DNA from: Defluviitalea phaphyphila | Lineage (GTDB): Bacteria; Bacillota; Clostridia; Lachnospirales; Defluviitaleaceae | Reading direction: 5' to 3' | Assembly: GCF_001466305.1 (NCBI RefSeq) | Contig: NZ_JWID01000003.1 | Span: 64,186-128,185 of the forward strand | Length of the DNA stretch: 64,000 bases | Notes under the pieces: model-generated | What the model was told of the DNA's origin: nothing | Seen by the model: only the letters and a program-made list of their open reading frames with translations | Database searches by the model: none | Translations under genes and position numbers: made by a program | In this document: positions 17,222 to 25,738 of the stretch, piece after piece | How the letters are laid out: the number at the start of each line of letters is the position of its first letter | Numbering within the stretch: position 1 is the stretch's first letter

Positions 17222-17792
17222 AAATGAGGCAATAATAGAAGCAATACTTTTTATATCGGGAGAAGCTGTTCCTTTAAAAAAGATCGCCCAAATTATTAAT
17301 GAAGATGTCAATGTAACAAAACAAATTTTAGAAAAATTAATATCTAAATATCAAGAAGAAGAAAGAGGAATTCAAATTATTGAATTAAATAATTCTTTTC
17401 AAATGTGTACAAGTCCACGACTTTTTGAGGTTATTCAAACTTTTTATCAAAACCCAAAAAAATATAATATTACTCAAGCAGCTTTGGAAACTTTATCTAT
17501 TATTGCTTATAAGCAACCTGTTACAAAAGCTGAAATAGAAGAGATACGGGGGGTAAGATCAGATCATGCAATTAATAAACTAATAGAATATAATTTAATT
17601 TGTGAAATTGGAAGAATGGACGCTCCAGGTAAGCCTATTTTATTTGGAACTACTGAAGAATTTCTTAGATATTTTGGTTTTAAAAGTCTTAAAGACTTGC
17701 CAGAGATTCAGGAGCAACTGTTAGAACAAATTCAAAAAGAAGTACAAGAAGAAGTCAAACAAATAGGACTATTTGACGATGAAGAAAAATAA
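17208..17792 (+). CDS. scpB: segregation and condensation protein B
   Basis: Dimeric winged-helix partner of ScpA in condensin. KNEAIIEAILFISGEAVPLKKIA opens the first winged helix (about 1-85). ALETLSIIAYKQPVTKAEIEEIRGV (about 102-126) is the family's signature. The protein has 194 residues. The GTG start lies inside the end of scpA, so the two are translationally coupled, and a bidirectional terminator closes the operon. Confidence 0.92.
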   Translation: MKLTKNEAIIEAILFISGEAVPLKKIAQIINEDVNVTKQILEKLISKYQEEERGIQIIELNNSFQMCTSPRLFEVIQTFYQNPKKYNITQAALETLSIIAYKQPVTKAEIEEIRGVRSDHAINKLIEYNLICEIGRMDAPGKPILFGTTEEFLRYFGFKSLKDLPEIQEQLLEQIQKEVQEEVKQIGLFDDEEK

Positions 17793-17818
17793 AAACACCT
17801 CTCAATAGAGGTGTTTTT
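17791..17818. terminator. bidirectional terminator between scpB and the YbjN-like gene
   Basis: AAAAACACCTCT and AGAGGTGTTTTT form a 12-bp stem around CAAT, with A and T runs serving both converging transcripts. Confidence 0.88.
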
Positions 17819-17854
17819 ATTTATATTTTTGTAATGTTATAACTCGATTAGAAA

Positions 17855-18271
17855 TTATGCCCATATAACTCTCATAAATTTCCCATAATCTTCTTCTATA
17901 TTTTTAAATATATTTAAAATTATTCCTATAAGAGTTTTTGCATTAAAATCTTCATCTGAAGCTATATAATCAATACAAAAATCTATATTTCCTAAATCAT
18001 CTAATGTATATTTTAATGCTTTATATTTTGAATTCAATTCATTAATTAAATATAATATTTTATCTCTTTTTGCAGGATTATTTAATGTAACAATTCTACA
18101 TAACACCTGACTAAATACGCTATCATCTAATACAATTAAAAAAATCTTTTCACTTCCAGCAAAAGTATATCTACTTTTAAATAATACTGCATCATTTTGT
18201 TGCACTTTTTCAAAAACATTTAAGTCAGGATTTTCCCTAATAAATAATTCAAATTTTTGTACTTTATTCAT
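17855..18271 (-). CDS. YbjN domain-containing protein (putative)
   Basis: A 138-residue cytosolic protein with no signal or membrane segment. The central stretch LINELNSKYKALKYTLDD followed by alternating hydrophobic strands and a C-terminal EEDYGKFMRVIW is the pattern of YbjN/type III-chaperone-like folds, which act as regulators or chaperones; no biochemical role is proposed. The start is the second in-frame ATG (18271), preceded by TGGAGGAACTTCAG. The upstream ATG at 18286 overlaps that ribosome site. It is a lone gene on the minus strand, convergent with scpB. The family call rests on visual similarity only. Confidence 0.55.
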   Translation of the reverse strand: MNKVQKFELFIRENPDLNVFEKVQQNDAVLFKSRYTFAGSEKIFLIVLDDSVFSQVLCRIVTLNNPAKRDKILYLINELNSKYKALKYTLDDLGNIDFCIDYIASDEDFNAKTLIGIILNIFKNIEEDYGKFMRVIWA

Positions 18272-18490
18272 CTGAAGTTCCTCCAAACATAATTAATTCT
18301 TGGACATCATTTTTAATTTTTATAAATTTTAATGATATCAAATTAATTCTAGCATTTATATATTATAAATTCAAATATTATTTTAAAATTAAAATTTTTA
18401 AAAAATGTACTTTTATATTTTATATTGAATTCTTTATTATTTTTTAGGGGAAAATAAAATTAAATGTATTAAATAAGCAGGTGAAATTTT

Positions 18491-18976
18491 TTGAAAGTAA
18501 TAATTGAATATAAATATGGTCAAAATTTTATATTAAGCGTATATTTATTGAAATATATAAAAATATTTAAAATTAATTTAACAAATTATTTAAAAAAAAA
18601 TTATAATAAGATATTTTCAAATAAATCAAACTATAAAAATACATTTAAAATAATGTTTAGTGAATTAAAACAAAATAAAAAAAATATAACAATAGATTTT
18701 ATAGATTTTAAATTAAATTTAGGAAATAATAATCCAAGTAACACAGCTATATTTTATGGATTAATTAATATAATAATACCAACTATCATATGTTTTTTTA
18801 ATGAAATCATACCAATTCAAAATTATAATATAAAAATAACTCCAAATTTTAAAACAAATAAAGTTAATATTTTATTTTACTGTAAAATCAATACAAATTT
18901 TATTTTTATGATTTTTCGATATTTTGTTATTAAAAGGAGGCTTAAAAATGTCAAATATAAATCTTCATCCCATTGA
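18491..18976 (+). CDS. DUF2953 family protein (YtfI-like)
   Basis: A 161-residue protein, lysine- and asparagine-rich, with a possible amphipathic start and a hydrophobic middle (FYGLINIIIPTIICFFNEI, about 97-115). In Bacillus ytfI (DUF2953) sits directly ahead of ytfJ, as here, and the TAIFYGLI and C-terminal FRYFVIKRR segments agree with that family. The TTG start follows GCAGGTGA. It overlaps the ytfJ start by 29 bases. The identification depends partly on context. Function is unknown, probably sporulation-linked. Confidence 0.55.
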   Translation: MKVIIEYKYGQNFILSVYLLKYIKIFKINLTNYLKKNYNKIFSNKSNYKNTFKIMFSELKQNKKNITIDFIDFKLNLGNNNPSNTAIFYGLINIIIPTIICFFNEIIPIQNYNIKITPNFKTNKVNILFYCKINTNFIFMIFRYFVIKRRLKNVKYKSSSH

Positions 18977-19397
18977 ATCTTTAATGAAAACATCTATGGA
19001 GAATATAAAACAAATGATTGAAGTTAATACTGTTATAGGAGACGCTATTGAAACATCAGAAGGGACAATTATTATGCCTATAACAAAAGCTTCATTTGGA
19101 TTTGTAGCAGGAGGAGCTGAGTATTGTATTTTTAAAAAAGATAATACTGTTAAAGAAGATGATGAAGACAATAGATATCCTTTTGGTGGGGGAAGTGGGG
19201 CTGGTATTAGTGTTCAACCAGTTGCTTTTATGGTAATAGAAGAGAATGAAGTTAAGTTACTTCATGTTCATCATAATTTTGGAAATTCCTTTAAAATAAT
19301 AGAAGAAATCCCCAATATAATAAATCAAATAGGTAATTATATAAATTCAAATATAAAAAGTAAAAAAATTGTGGAAAAAATTTCTGAAGAAAATTAA
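18948..19397 (+). CDS. ytfJ: spore protein YtfJ / GerW
   Basis: Sporulation protein YtfJ (GerW family), needed in Bacillus for normal germination with some germinants. The conserved core reads GTIIMPITKASFGFVAGG, then a Gly-rich GGGSGAGISVQPVAFMVI and LLHV. The ATG at 18948 is chosen because AAAAGGAGGC precedes it; an upstream in-frame TTG (18924) lacks a site. It has 149 residues. It lies between the DUF2953 gene and dacB. Confidence 0.88.
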   Translation: MSNINLHPIESLMKTSMENIKQMIEVNTVIGDAIETSEGTIIMPITKASFGFVAGGAEYCIFKKDNTVKEDDEDNRYPFGGGSGAGISVQPVAFMVIEENEVKLLHVHHNFGNSFKIIEEIPNIINQIGNYINSNIKSKKIVEKISEEN

Positions 19398-19460
19398 TTT
19401 TTGCATAATACAAGCTTTAATATTATATTATGAAACAAAGAACTTAAAAAGGAGTTCGTT

Positions 19461-20621
19461 ATGAAAAAGAGATTTTTATATTTATTTTTTATTTTTATTT
19501 TATCTATAAGTATTACAAATTCTTTATATGGGATTGAAAATATTGACCTAACAGTAGAAGCCCAATCAGCAATTTTAATAGAAGCAGATACAGGTCGTAT
19601 ACTTTGGGAAAAAAATGCTTTCGAACCTAGAGCTATGGCAAGTACAACTAAAATAATGACTTGTATTATAGCACTAGAAAAGGGAAATCTTTCTGATGAG
19701 GTAATAGTGAGTAAAAGAGCAGCTAAAGCTCCTGAAGTAAAATTATATTTAAAAGAAGGAGAAAAACAACGTTTAGAAGATTTGTTATACGCTCTTATGA
19801 TGAAATCTTCTAATGATGTTGCAATTGCAATTGCAGAGCATATAAGTGGTTCGGTAGAAGCATTTTGTGAAGAAATGACTGAAAAAGCTAAAGAATTAGG
19901 AGCAAAAAATACTGTATTTAAAACTCCTAATGGATTAGATGCTGATGGACATCAATCTACAGCGTATGACCTAGCATTGATTACTCGTTATGCAATGCAA
20001 AATCCTAAATTTGTAGAAATTATTAATACTAGATCATTGACTATTCCTAAAGAAGGCAATTATCGCTCTTATTATCTTAATAATACTAATAGATTTTTAG
20101 ATGAATTTCCAGGTGCTAATGGAGTAAAAACTGGATATACAGGAAAAGCAGGTTATTGCTTTGTAGGAGCTGCGAAACAAAATGATATGCAGCTTATTTC
20201 TGTTGTATTAGCTAGTGGTTGGGGTCCACGGGGAAAAGAACAAAAATGGATTGATACGAAAAAAATTATGGAATATGGATTTAAGAACTATAAAAAAGTT
20301 TCTATTATAGAAAAAAATCAGTATTTAAAAACAATTCCTGTTATTAAAGCTAAAGAAACTAATGTTCCTCTTTATGCCGATGAAGATTTTATATATCCTA
20401 TAAATGAAGAAGAAAAATCGCAAATAAAAATTAAATTAAAAGTTCCTAAAATTATAGAAGCTCCTGTTATTAAAGGACAAAAAATAGGAGAAGTGCAAAT
20501 CTTTATAGTAGATCAAATGTGTGGGAAAATATCATTAGTTGCTGGTAAAAGTATAAATAGACATGATTTTTTTACTTGTTTAAATAAAGTACTAAATAAT
20601 TGGTTAATATTAAAAAAATAA
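19461..20621 (+). CDS. dacB: D-alanyl-D-alanine carboxypeptidase (DacB-like)
   Basis: A second S11-family carboxypeptidase, secreted and membrane-associated. A signal peptide spans about residues 1-24. The active site S61-TTK64, the SSN triad (MKSSNDVAIAIAEH, about 114) and KTG (about 222) are intact, and a C-terminal beta domain follows. The length is 386 residues. In Bacillus scpA-scpB-dacB-rluB share this neighbourhood and DacB shapes the spore cortex. Here spmA and spmB are missing between dacB and rluB. Ribosome site AAAGGAG; own terminator downstream. Confidence 0.88.
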   Translation: MKKRFLYLFFIFILSISITNSLYGIENIDLTVEAQSAILIEADTGRILWEKNAFEPRAMASTTKIMTCIIALEKGNLSDEVIVSKRAAKAPEVKLYLKEGEKQRLEDLLYALMMKSSNDVAIAIAEHISGSVEAFCEEMTEKAKELGAKNTVFKTPNGLDADGHQSTAYDLALITRYAMQNPKFVEIINTRSLTIPKEGNYRSYYLNNTNRFLDEFPGANGVKTGYTGKAGYCFVGAAKQNDMQLISVVLASGWGPRGKEQKWIDTKKIMEYGFKNYKKVSIIEKNQYLKTIPVIKAKETNVPLYADEDFIYPINEEEKSQIKIKLKVPKIIEAPVIKGQKIGEVQIFIVDQMCGKISLVAGKSINRHDFFTCLNKVLNNWLILKK

Positions 20622-20639
20622 AGTATAATATATAATGAT

Positions 20640-20664
20640 GAAAGGAAAAACCTTTCTTTTATTT
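20640..20664 (+). terminator. intrinsic terminator after dacB
   Basis: GAAAGG and CCTTTC form a 6-bp stem around AAAAA, followed by TTTTATTTTTG. Confidence 0.7.
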
Positions 20665-20689
20665 TTGTTTTATAGAAAGGAGAAATATA

Positions 20690-21403
20690 GTGGAAATTAG
20701 ATTACAAAAATATCTAGCTAATGCTGGAATTGCTTCAAGAAGAAAAGCTGAAAAATATATTCTAGAGGGAAAAGTCAAAGTAAATGGAAAGGTTATTACT
20801 AATTTAGGAACAAAAATAAACACAGAAAAAGATTTAGTATATTTTAATGATAAAAAAGTTTGTGTAAAAAACAAAAAAGTTTATATTTTATTAAATAAAC
20901 CAGAAAATTATATTACCACAGCAAATGACCAGTTTGATAGACCTACAGTAATGGATTTACTCCCATCTATTTCTGAGAGAGTTTATCCTGTAGGAAGATT
21001 AGATTATAATACATCAGGACTTCTTTTGCTAACTAATGATGGAGAACTAACTTATAAACTTACTCATCCTAAACATCATATAAGTAAAACTTATATTGCA
21101 AAAGTTAAAGGGATTCCTGATGAAAATTCTTTAAATAAATTAAGAAAAGGTATAGTAATTGATGGATATAAAACTTCGCCTGCTAAAATAAAGCTTGTGA
21201 GAAAATTTTCCGAAAATTCAGAAATAGAAATTACTATTTATGAAGGAAGAAATAGACAGGTTCGAAAGATGTGTGAAGCAATAGGTCATCCAGTGTTAAA
21301 ATTAAAAAGAATTGCTATAGGAAAAATTTTTTTAAAAGATTTACCTTTGGGGAAATATAGATATTTAACAAAAGAAGAAATTAGTTATTTAAAAAAATTA
21401 TAA
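20690..21403 (+). CDS. rluB: 23S rRNA pseudouridine synthase (RluB/RsuA family)
   Basis: Modifies uridine in large-subunit rRNA (U2605 in E. coli numbering). An S4 RNA-binding domain covers residues 1-60 (RLQKYLANAGIASRRKAEKYI). The catalytic Asp lies in VGRLDYNTSGLLLLTNDG (about 103). A C-terminal YEGRNRQVRKMCEAIGHPV motif is present. It has 237 residues. The GTG start follows AAAGGAGA. The gene lies in the usual scpB-dacB-rluB neighbourhood. Confidence 0.92.
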   Translation: MEIRLQKYLANAGIASRRKAEKYILEGKVKVNGKVITNLGTKINTEKDLVYFNDKKVCVKNKKVYILLNKPENYITTANDQFDRPTVMDLLPSISERVYPVGRLDYNTSGLLLLTNDGELTYKLTHPKHHISKTYIAKVKGIPDENSLNKLRKGIVIDGYKTSPAKIKLVRKFSENSEIEITIYEGRNRQVRKMCEAIGHPVLKLKRIAIGKIFLKDLPLGKYRYLTKEEISYLKKL

Positions 21404-21481
21404 AAAATTAAATTATTACAATTAATCTTTAAAAATATAAAACTAATTAACATAATTCATATAAATAAAGTAGGTGAAATA

Positions 21482-22045
21482 ATGTTTTTAAGAACTAAAT
21501 TAACAGATTTAGTACATAATATATTAAAAAATAAAATAAATGTAGGGGATATTGTAGTAGATGCTACTGTAGGAAATGGTTTTGATACAATATTTCTAGC
21601 TAAAGCTGTAGGTGATAAAGGGAAAGTTATAGGATTTGATATTCAGCCACAGGCTATAGAAAGTGCAAAAAAGAAATTATATAAAGAAGGACTAATAGAA
21701 AGAGTAGAATTAATACAAGATTCTCATAGTAATATATGTAAATATGTTAATCATTCTATTAATGGAGCTATGTTTAATTTAGGATATTTACCTAATGGAA
21801 ATAAAAAAATTATTACTAAAAAAGAAACTACTATAATTGCTTTAAATAAAATTTCTTCCATGCTTGTTAAAGGAGGATTTATTACTATTATAAGTTATTT
21901 AGGTCATCCAGGAGGAATGGAAGAAAAAGAAGCAATTGAATCATTTCTTAGAAATATAAATAATGAAAATTTTATTACTGCTAAATTTAGTTATTTGAAT
22001 CGTCCAACTAATCCTCCCATCGTATATATAGTAGAAAAAATATAA
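21482..22045 (+). CDS. mnmM: class I SAM methyltransferase, YtqB/MnmM family
   Basis: A small Rossmann methyltransferase of 187 residues. The SAM motif is VVDATVGNGFDTIFLAKAVG (about 23-42), followed by acidic FDIQ. MFNLGYLPNGNK (about 97-108) is the active-site loop of the YtqB/rRNA-methylase-like family (PF06962). Bacillus YtqB is, to my knowledge, MnmM, the methyltransferase finishing mnm5(s2)U34 in tRNA; the substrate here is by family. Ribosome site AGGTGAAATA. Confidence 0.78.
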   Translation: MFLRTKLTDLVHNILKNKINVGDIVVDATVGNGFDTIFLAKAVGDKGKVIGFDIQPQAIESAKKKLYKEGLIERVELIQDSHSNICKYVNHSINGAMFNLGYLPNGNKKIITKKETTIIALNKISSMLVKGGFITIISYLGHPGGMEEKEAIESFLRNINNENFITAKFSYLNRPTNPPIVYIVEKI

Positions 22046-22074
22046 AGATTTATAATTTTTATTTTCTAAATTAC

Positions 22075-22103
22075 TTGCATGGTTTATAATAATAATGTAG
22101 AAT
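22075..22103 (+). promoter_or_regulatory. promoter of the decarboxylase operon
   Basis: TTGCAT (22075-22080) and TAGAAT (22098-22103) are 17 bases apart. The predicted transcript begins just before GGCGATTGTCGC, whose GCGA/TCGC arms form a small 5' hairpin. The start codon is 60 bases downstream of the -10. Confidence 0.65.
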
Positions 22104-22162
22104 AAATTTGGCGATTGTCGCGTTTTTAACAGAGCCTAAAATTTAAAAATGGAGGGTTATAA

Positions 22163-23707
22163 ATGAGTACATTGTCTAAAATTAATGAACTCAATGCGCG
22201 TCGTTCTGTTATTCAAATGGGCGGCGGTGAAGCTGAAATTAAAAAGCTTCATTCAGAAGGCAAATTAACAGCCAGAGAACGCATTGAAAAATTTCTTGAT
22301 GAAGGAAGTTTTGTTGAATTAGGTGCATTTGTTAAACATCGTTCTACAGATTTTAATATGTCTAAAAAAAATACTCCTGCTGACGGCGTAGTCACAGGTT
22401 ATGGAACTGTAGAAGGTAGATTAGTGTATGTATATAGTCAAGATGCAACAGTTCTTGGTGGTTCTGTTGGAGAAATGCATGCAAAAAAAATTGCATCTTT
22501 ATATGATTATGCCATGAAAATGGGCGCTCCTATTATTTCATTCTTAGATTCATCTGGTTTAAGATTACAAGAAAGTATTGATGGATTAAATGGGTATGGA
22601 ACTTTGTTCCTTAAACAGTCTATAGCATCTGGAATAATTCCTCAAATTTCAGTGATTTTTGGTGATTGTGTAGGTGGAGCTGGATTTAGTGCAGGAATTT
22701 CAGATTTTACATTTATGGTTTCCCAAAATGGAAGATTATTTATGAATAGTCCCAATACTATTGAAGGAATAGAAGGTAAAAAAGCTACATTTGAAAGTAT
22801 TGGAAGTGCTGATATACATAGTGAAAAAAGCGGTATGGTTCATTTCCAATATGATAAAGAAGAAGAATGTATTGAAGGTGTAAGAAATTTAATTAGTTAT
22901 TTGCCAGGAAATAATTTAGAAGATGCTCCAATTTATGAAGCAACTGATGACTTAAATCGTGTAGATTCTGTATTAGATTCTATTATTCCAGAAGATTTAA
23001 ATGAATCTTTTGACGTAAAAACAGTTATAGCTTCTATAGCAGATGATAGAGAATTTTTAGAAATTCAATCCAAATATGCTAAAAATCTCGTAATAGGTTT
23101 TATTCGTCTTAATGGTAGTACTGTAGGGATAATAGCAAATCAATCTCAAGAAAATGAAGGACTTTTAAATATAGCAGCATGTAATAAAGGAACTGATTTT
23201 GTTAATTTCTGTGATGCATTTAATATTCCAATTATTTCACTTACAGATGTAGGAGGATTTATATCTTCTGTAGAAGAAGAACAAAAAGGAATATTAAAAA
23301 ATGCAAGTAAACTTGTATATGCCTTTGCTAATGCAACTGTCCCAAAAGTAAATGTAATTATAAGAAAAGCTTTTGGAAGTGCATATATTGCTATGAATAG
23401 TAAACATATAGGTGCTGACATTGTTTTTGCTTGGCCTACTGCGCAAATTTCTGTCATGAATCCAGAAGGTGCAGTAAATATTATGTATGCAGAAGAATTA
23501 AAAAATTCTGAAAATCCAAACAATTTGAGAGCAGAAAAAATAGAAGAATTTTCTTCTATGCAAGGTAGTGCTTATGCAGCTGCTTCAAGAGGATATGTAG
23601 ATGATATTATAGAACCTTCAGCTACAAGAAAACGTATAATAGCAGCTTTAGAAATGCTTTATAGTAAAAGAGAACAAAGACCTGCTAAAAAGCATGGCAC
23701 TGTTTAA
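22163..23707 (+). CDS. mmdA: acyl-CoA carboxyltransferase subunit (MmdA-like, 12S type)
   Basis: Biotin-dependent carboxyltransferase of the methylmalonyl-CoA decarboxylase / propionyl-CoA carboxylase beta family. It moves carboxyl from an acyl-CoA to biotin. Two crotonase-like halves are present: N-terminal GKLTARERIEKFLDEGSF, then GDCVGGAGFSAGISDF; C-terminal SLTDVGGFISSVEEEQKGI and IIRKAFGSAYIAM, then AWPTAQISVMNPEGAVNI. It has 514 residues. First gene of a five-gene operon with the Na+-pump subunits, so it should drive decarboxylation coupled to Na+ export. Methylmalonyl-CoA is the likely substrate but glutaconyl- or malonyl-CoA cannot be excluded. Confidence 0.85.
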   Translation: MSTLSKINELNARRSVIQMGGGEAEIKKLHSEGKLTARERIEKFLDEGSFVELGAFVKHRSTDFNMSKKNTPADGVVTGYGTVEGRLVYVYSQDATVLGGSVGEMHAKKIASLYDYAMKMGAPIISFLDSSGLRLQESIDGLNGYGTLFLKQSIASGIIPQISVIFGDCVGGAGFSAGISDFTFMVSQNGRLFMNSPNTIEGIEGKKATFESIGSADIHSEKSGMVHFQYDKEEECIEGVRNLISYLPGNNLEDAPIYEATDDLNRVDSVLDSIIPEDLNESFDVKTVIASIADDREFLEIQSKYAKNLVIGFIRLNGSTVGIIANQSQENEGLLNIAACNKGTDFVNFCDAFNIPIISLTDVGGFISSVEEEQKGILKNASKLVYAFANATVPKVNVIIRKAFGSAYIAMNSKHIGADIVFAWPTAQISVMNPEGAVNIMYAEELKNSENPNNLRAEKIEEFSSMQGSAYAAASRGYVDDIIEPSATRKRIIAALEMLYSKREQRPAKKHGTV

Positions 23708-23726
23708 ATAAACGTGGGGTGATGAA

Positions 23727-24089
23727 ATGGAAGAATTTTTAAATGGTCTTATGGTAACAGTCATTGGTATGGGAGTTACCTTCATAGCTTTGATTGCTTT
23801 ATCATATATTTTAGATTTATTTCGCATTCTTTCAAATGGGTCTTCTAAAAAAATCGAAGAACCAAAACAAGAGATTGTAAAAGAAGAAGTTATCCATGAA
23901 GAAATCAATCAAAAAGATGGCGAAGTTGAAGATGATTTAGAATTAATTGCTGTAATAACAGCAGCAGTTGCAGCTAGTTTAAATACAACTACAGATAAAT
24001 TAAAAGTTCGTTCTTTTAGAAGAATTAATTCTAATATTTCAGAATGGAATAGAGAAGGACGTATAAGTCAAATTAAAAATACAATTTAA
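23727..24089 (+). CDS. OadG-type small membrane subunit
   Basis: A 120-residue subunit with one N-terminal membrane segment (GLMVTVIGMGVTFIALIALS, about 6-27), then a charged linker and a C-terminal ITAAVAASL-RSFRRI motif. This is the OadG/MmdE-like gamma/delta subunit that assembles the decarboxylase on the membrane. It lies 19 bases after mmdA. Ribosome site GTGGGGTGA. Confidence 0.8.
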   Translation: MEEFLNGLMVTVIGMGVTFIALIALSYILDLFRILSNGSSKKIEEPKQEIVKEEVIHEEINQKDGEVEDDLELIAVITAAVAASLNTTTDKLKVRSFRRINSNISEWNREGRISQIKNTI

Positions 24090-24121
24090 TAAATATTTAA
24101 ATAATTGAAGGAGGATTAAAA

Positions 24122-24502
24122 ATGAGAAAATTTAAAGTTACTGTAAATGGAAATACATATGAAGTAGAGGTAGAGGAGTTACAAGGCAGTGGGCAAGTAT
24201 CTACTACTGCAATGGCACAAAATCCATCTCCAGCTCCAGCAACACCAAAAGTAGAAACTAATAAAGTATCTACTTCAACAACAGTAGGAGCTAATAAAGT
24301 GACTGCACCTATGCCAGGAACTATTTTAGATATTAAAGTTAATGTAGGAGATAACGTAAAAGAAGGAGATGTTATTGCTATTTTAGAAGCTATGAAAATG
24401 GAAAATGAAGTTGTTGCCCCAGCAGATGGAAAAGTAGCTTCCATTAACGTATCTAAAGGAGCTTCTGTAAATACTGGAGATTTAATCGCATCGATTGACT
24501 AA
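24122..24502 (+). CDS. biotin carboxyl carrier subunit of the decarboxylase
   Basis: A 126-residue biotin carrier. An N-terminal strand-rich segment ([20 protein letters not shown]) is followed by an Ala/Pro/Thr-rich flexible linker (about 25-58). The biotinyl domain has the invariant EAMKM at about 91-95; Lys94 is the biotin attachment site. It is the only biotin domain in the operon, so it must serve both carboxyltransferases. Ribosome site AAGGAGG. Confidence 0.9.
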   Translation: MRKFKVTVNGNTYEVEVEELQGSGQVSTTAMAQNPSPAPATPKVETNKVSTSTTVGANKVTAPMPGTILDIKVNVGDNVKEGDVIAILEAMKMENEVVAPADGKVASINVSKGASVNTGDLIASID

Positions 24503-24546
24503 ATGAAATAGTATCCGGAGCATTAAAAAAGAAGGGAGCAAAGCAC

Positions 24547-25716
24547 ATGGATTTTTTATCTATGCTAGGAGAAACCTTAAAAGATTTTCTTAGTAGCACA
24601 GGTTTTTCGGCATTAACTATGGGTAATGTTATTATGATGATAGTTGCCCTTATACTTATGTATTTAGCTATAAAAAAAGAATACGAACCATTATTATTAT
24701 TACCTATTTCTTTTGGAATGTTATTAGTTAACCTCCCATTAAGTGGTTTAATGGATCATCCAATAGGTGACCAAATAGGCGGACTTTTATATTATCTCTA
24801 TCAGGGAGATGAACTAGGAATTTTTCCACCACTTATTTTTATGGGAGTTGGAGCATTAACTGATTTTGGACCATTAATTGCTAATCCACGTAGTATTTTG
24901 CTAGGAGCCGCAGCTCAGTTTGGAATATTTTTTGCTTTTTTAGGAGCGCTTTTATTAAAATATATTGTTCCAGCTATCCATTTTAATGGGCCAGAGGCTG
25001 CAAGTATAGGAATTATTGGAGGAGCTGATGGACCTACTGCAATTTATTTAACTACTAAATTAGCTCCACATTTATTAGGACCTATTGCTGTAGCAGCTTA
25101 TTCATATATGTCTTTAGTACCTATTATTCAACCACCAATTATGAGAGCTTTAACTACAAAAGAAGAAAGAAAAGTTAAAATGGAACAATTAAGACCTGTT
25201 TCTAAAAATGAAAAAATATTATTTCCTATTATAGTTACTATTTTAGTTGTATTATTACTTCCAGCAGCCGCACCTCTTATAGGAATGCTTATGTTTGGAA
25301 ATCTTTTAAAAGAAAGTGGTGTTACAAATAAATTAGCAGAAACTGCATCCAATGCTCTTATGTATATTGTAACTATTTTCTTAGGAATTACAGTTGGTGC
25401 AACTGCAAATGCGGAAGCATTTTTAAATCCTAAAACATTAGGTATTTTAGCACTTGGACTTGTGGCATTTGCCATTGGAACAGCAACAGGAGTCCTTTTT
25501 GGTAAAATTATGTATAAAGTATCAGGTGGAAAGGTTAATCCTTTAATTGGAGCTGCAGGAGTTTCAGCAGTACCTATGTCAGCTCGTGTTGTACAAAAAG
25601 TAGGAAAAGAAGAAAATCCATCAAACTTTTTACTTATGCATGCAATGGGACCAAATGTTGCAGGAGTTATTGGGTCAGCTATTGCAGCAGGAGTATTATT
25701 GTCTATATTTGGTTAA
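24547..25716 (+). CDS. mmdB: Na+-translocating decarboxylase beta subunit
   Basis: Integral membrane subunit that decarboxylates carboxybiotin and pumps Na+ outward. It has about ten hydrophobic segments and the conserved [20 protein letters not shown] (about 157-176), the Na+/carboxybiotin site motif. [19 protein letters not shown] near the C-terminus is the second family signature. It has 389 residues. The gene is fourth in the operon, after the biotin carrier and before the 5S-type subunit. The same subunit serves oxaloacetate, methylmalonyl-CoA and glutaconyl-CoA pumps. Confidence 0.92.
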   Translation: MDFLSMLGETLKDFLSSTGFSALTMGNVIMMIVALILMYLAIKKEYEPLLLLPISFGMLLVNLPLSGLMDHPIGDQIGGLLYYLYQGDELGIFPPLIFMGVGALTDFGPLIANPRSILLGAAAQFGIFFAFLGALLLKYIVPAIHFNGPEAASIGIIGGADGPTAIYLTTKLAPHLLGPIAVAAYSYMSLVPIIQPPIMRALTTKEERKVKMEQLRPVSKNEKILFPIIVTILVVLLLPAAAPLIGMLMFGNLLKESGVTNKLAETASNALMYIVTIFLGITVGATANAEAFLNPKTLGILALGLVAFAIGTATGVLFGKIMYKVSGGKVNPLIGAAGVSAVPMSARVVQKVGKEENPSNFLLMHAMGPNVAGVIGSAIAAGVLLSIFG

Positions 25717-25738
25717 TTTAATTTAAAAAGGAGGTAGA

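Noticed and set aside
22109-22140. Possible riboswitch in the decarboxylase operon leader (GGCGATTGTCGC).
   Set aside because: The leader is only about 55 bases and forms just a 4-bp hairpin, too small for a known sensing domain.
23146-23523. 125-codon minus-strand open frame inside mmdA.
   Set aside because: Composition follows the sense strand of a clear carboxyltransferase gene; no start signal.
24097-24444. Long open frame on the minus strand across the biotin carrier gene.
   Set aside because: It is a mirror of the Ala/Pro/Thr-rich coding sequence, without ribosome site or recognisable protein.
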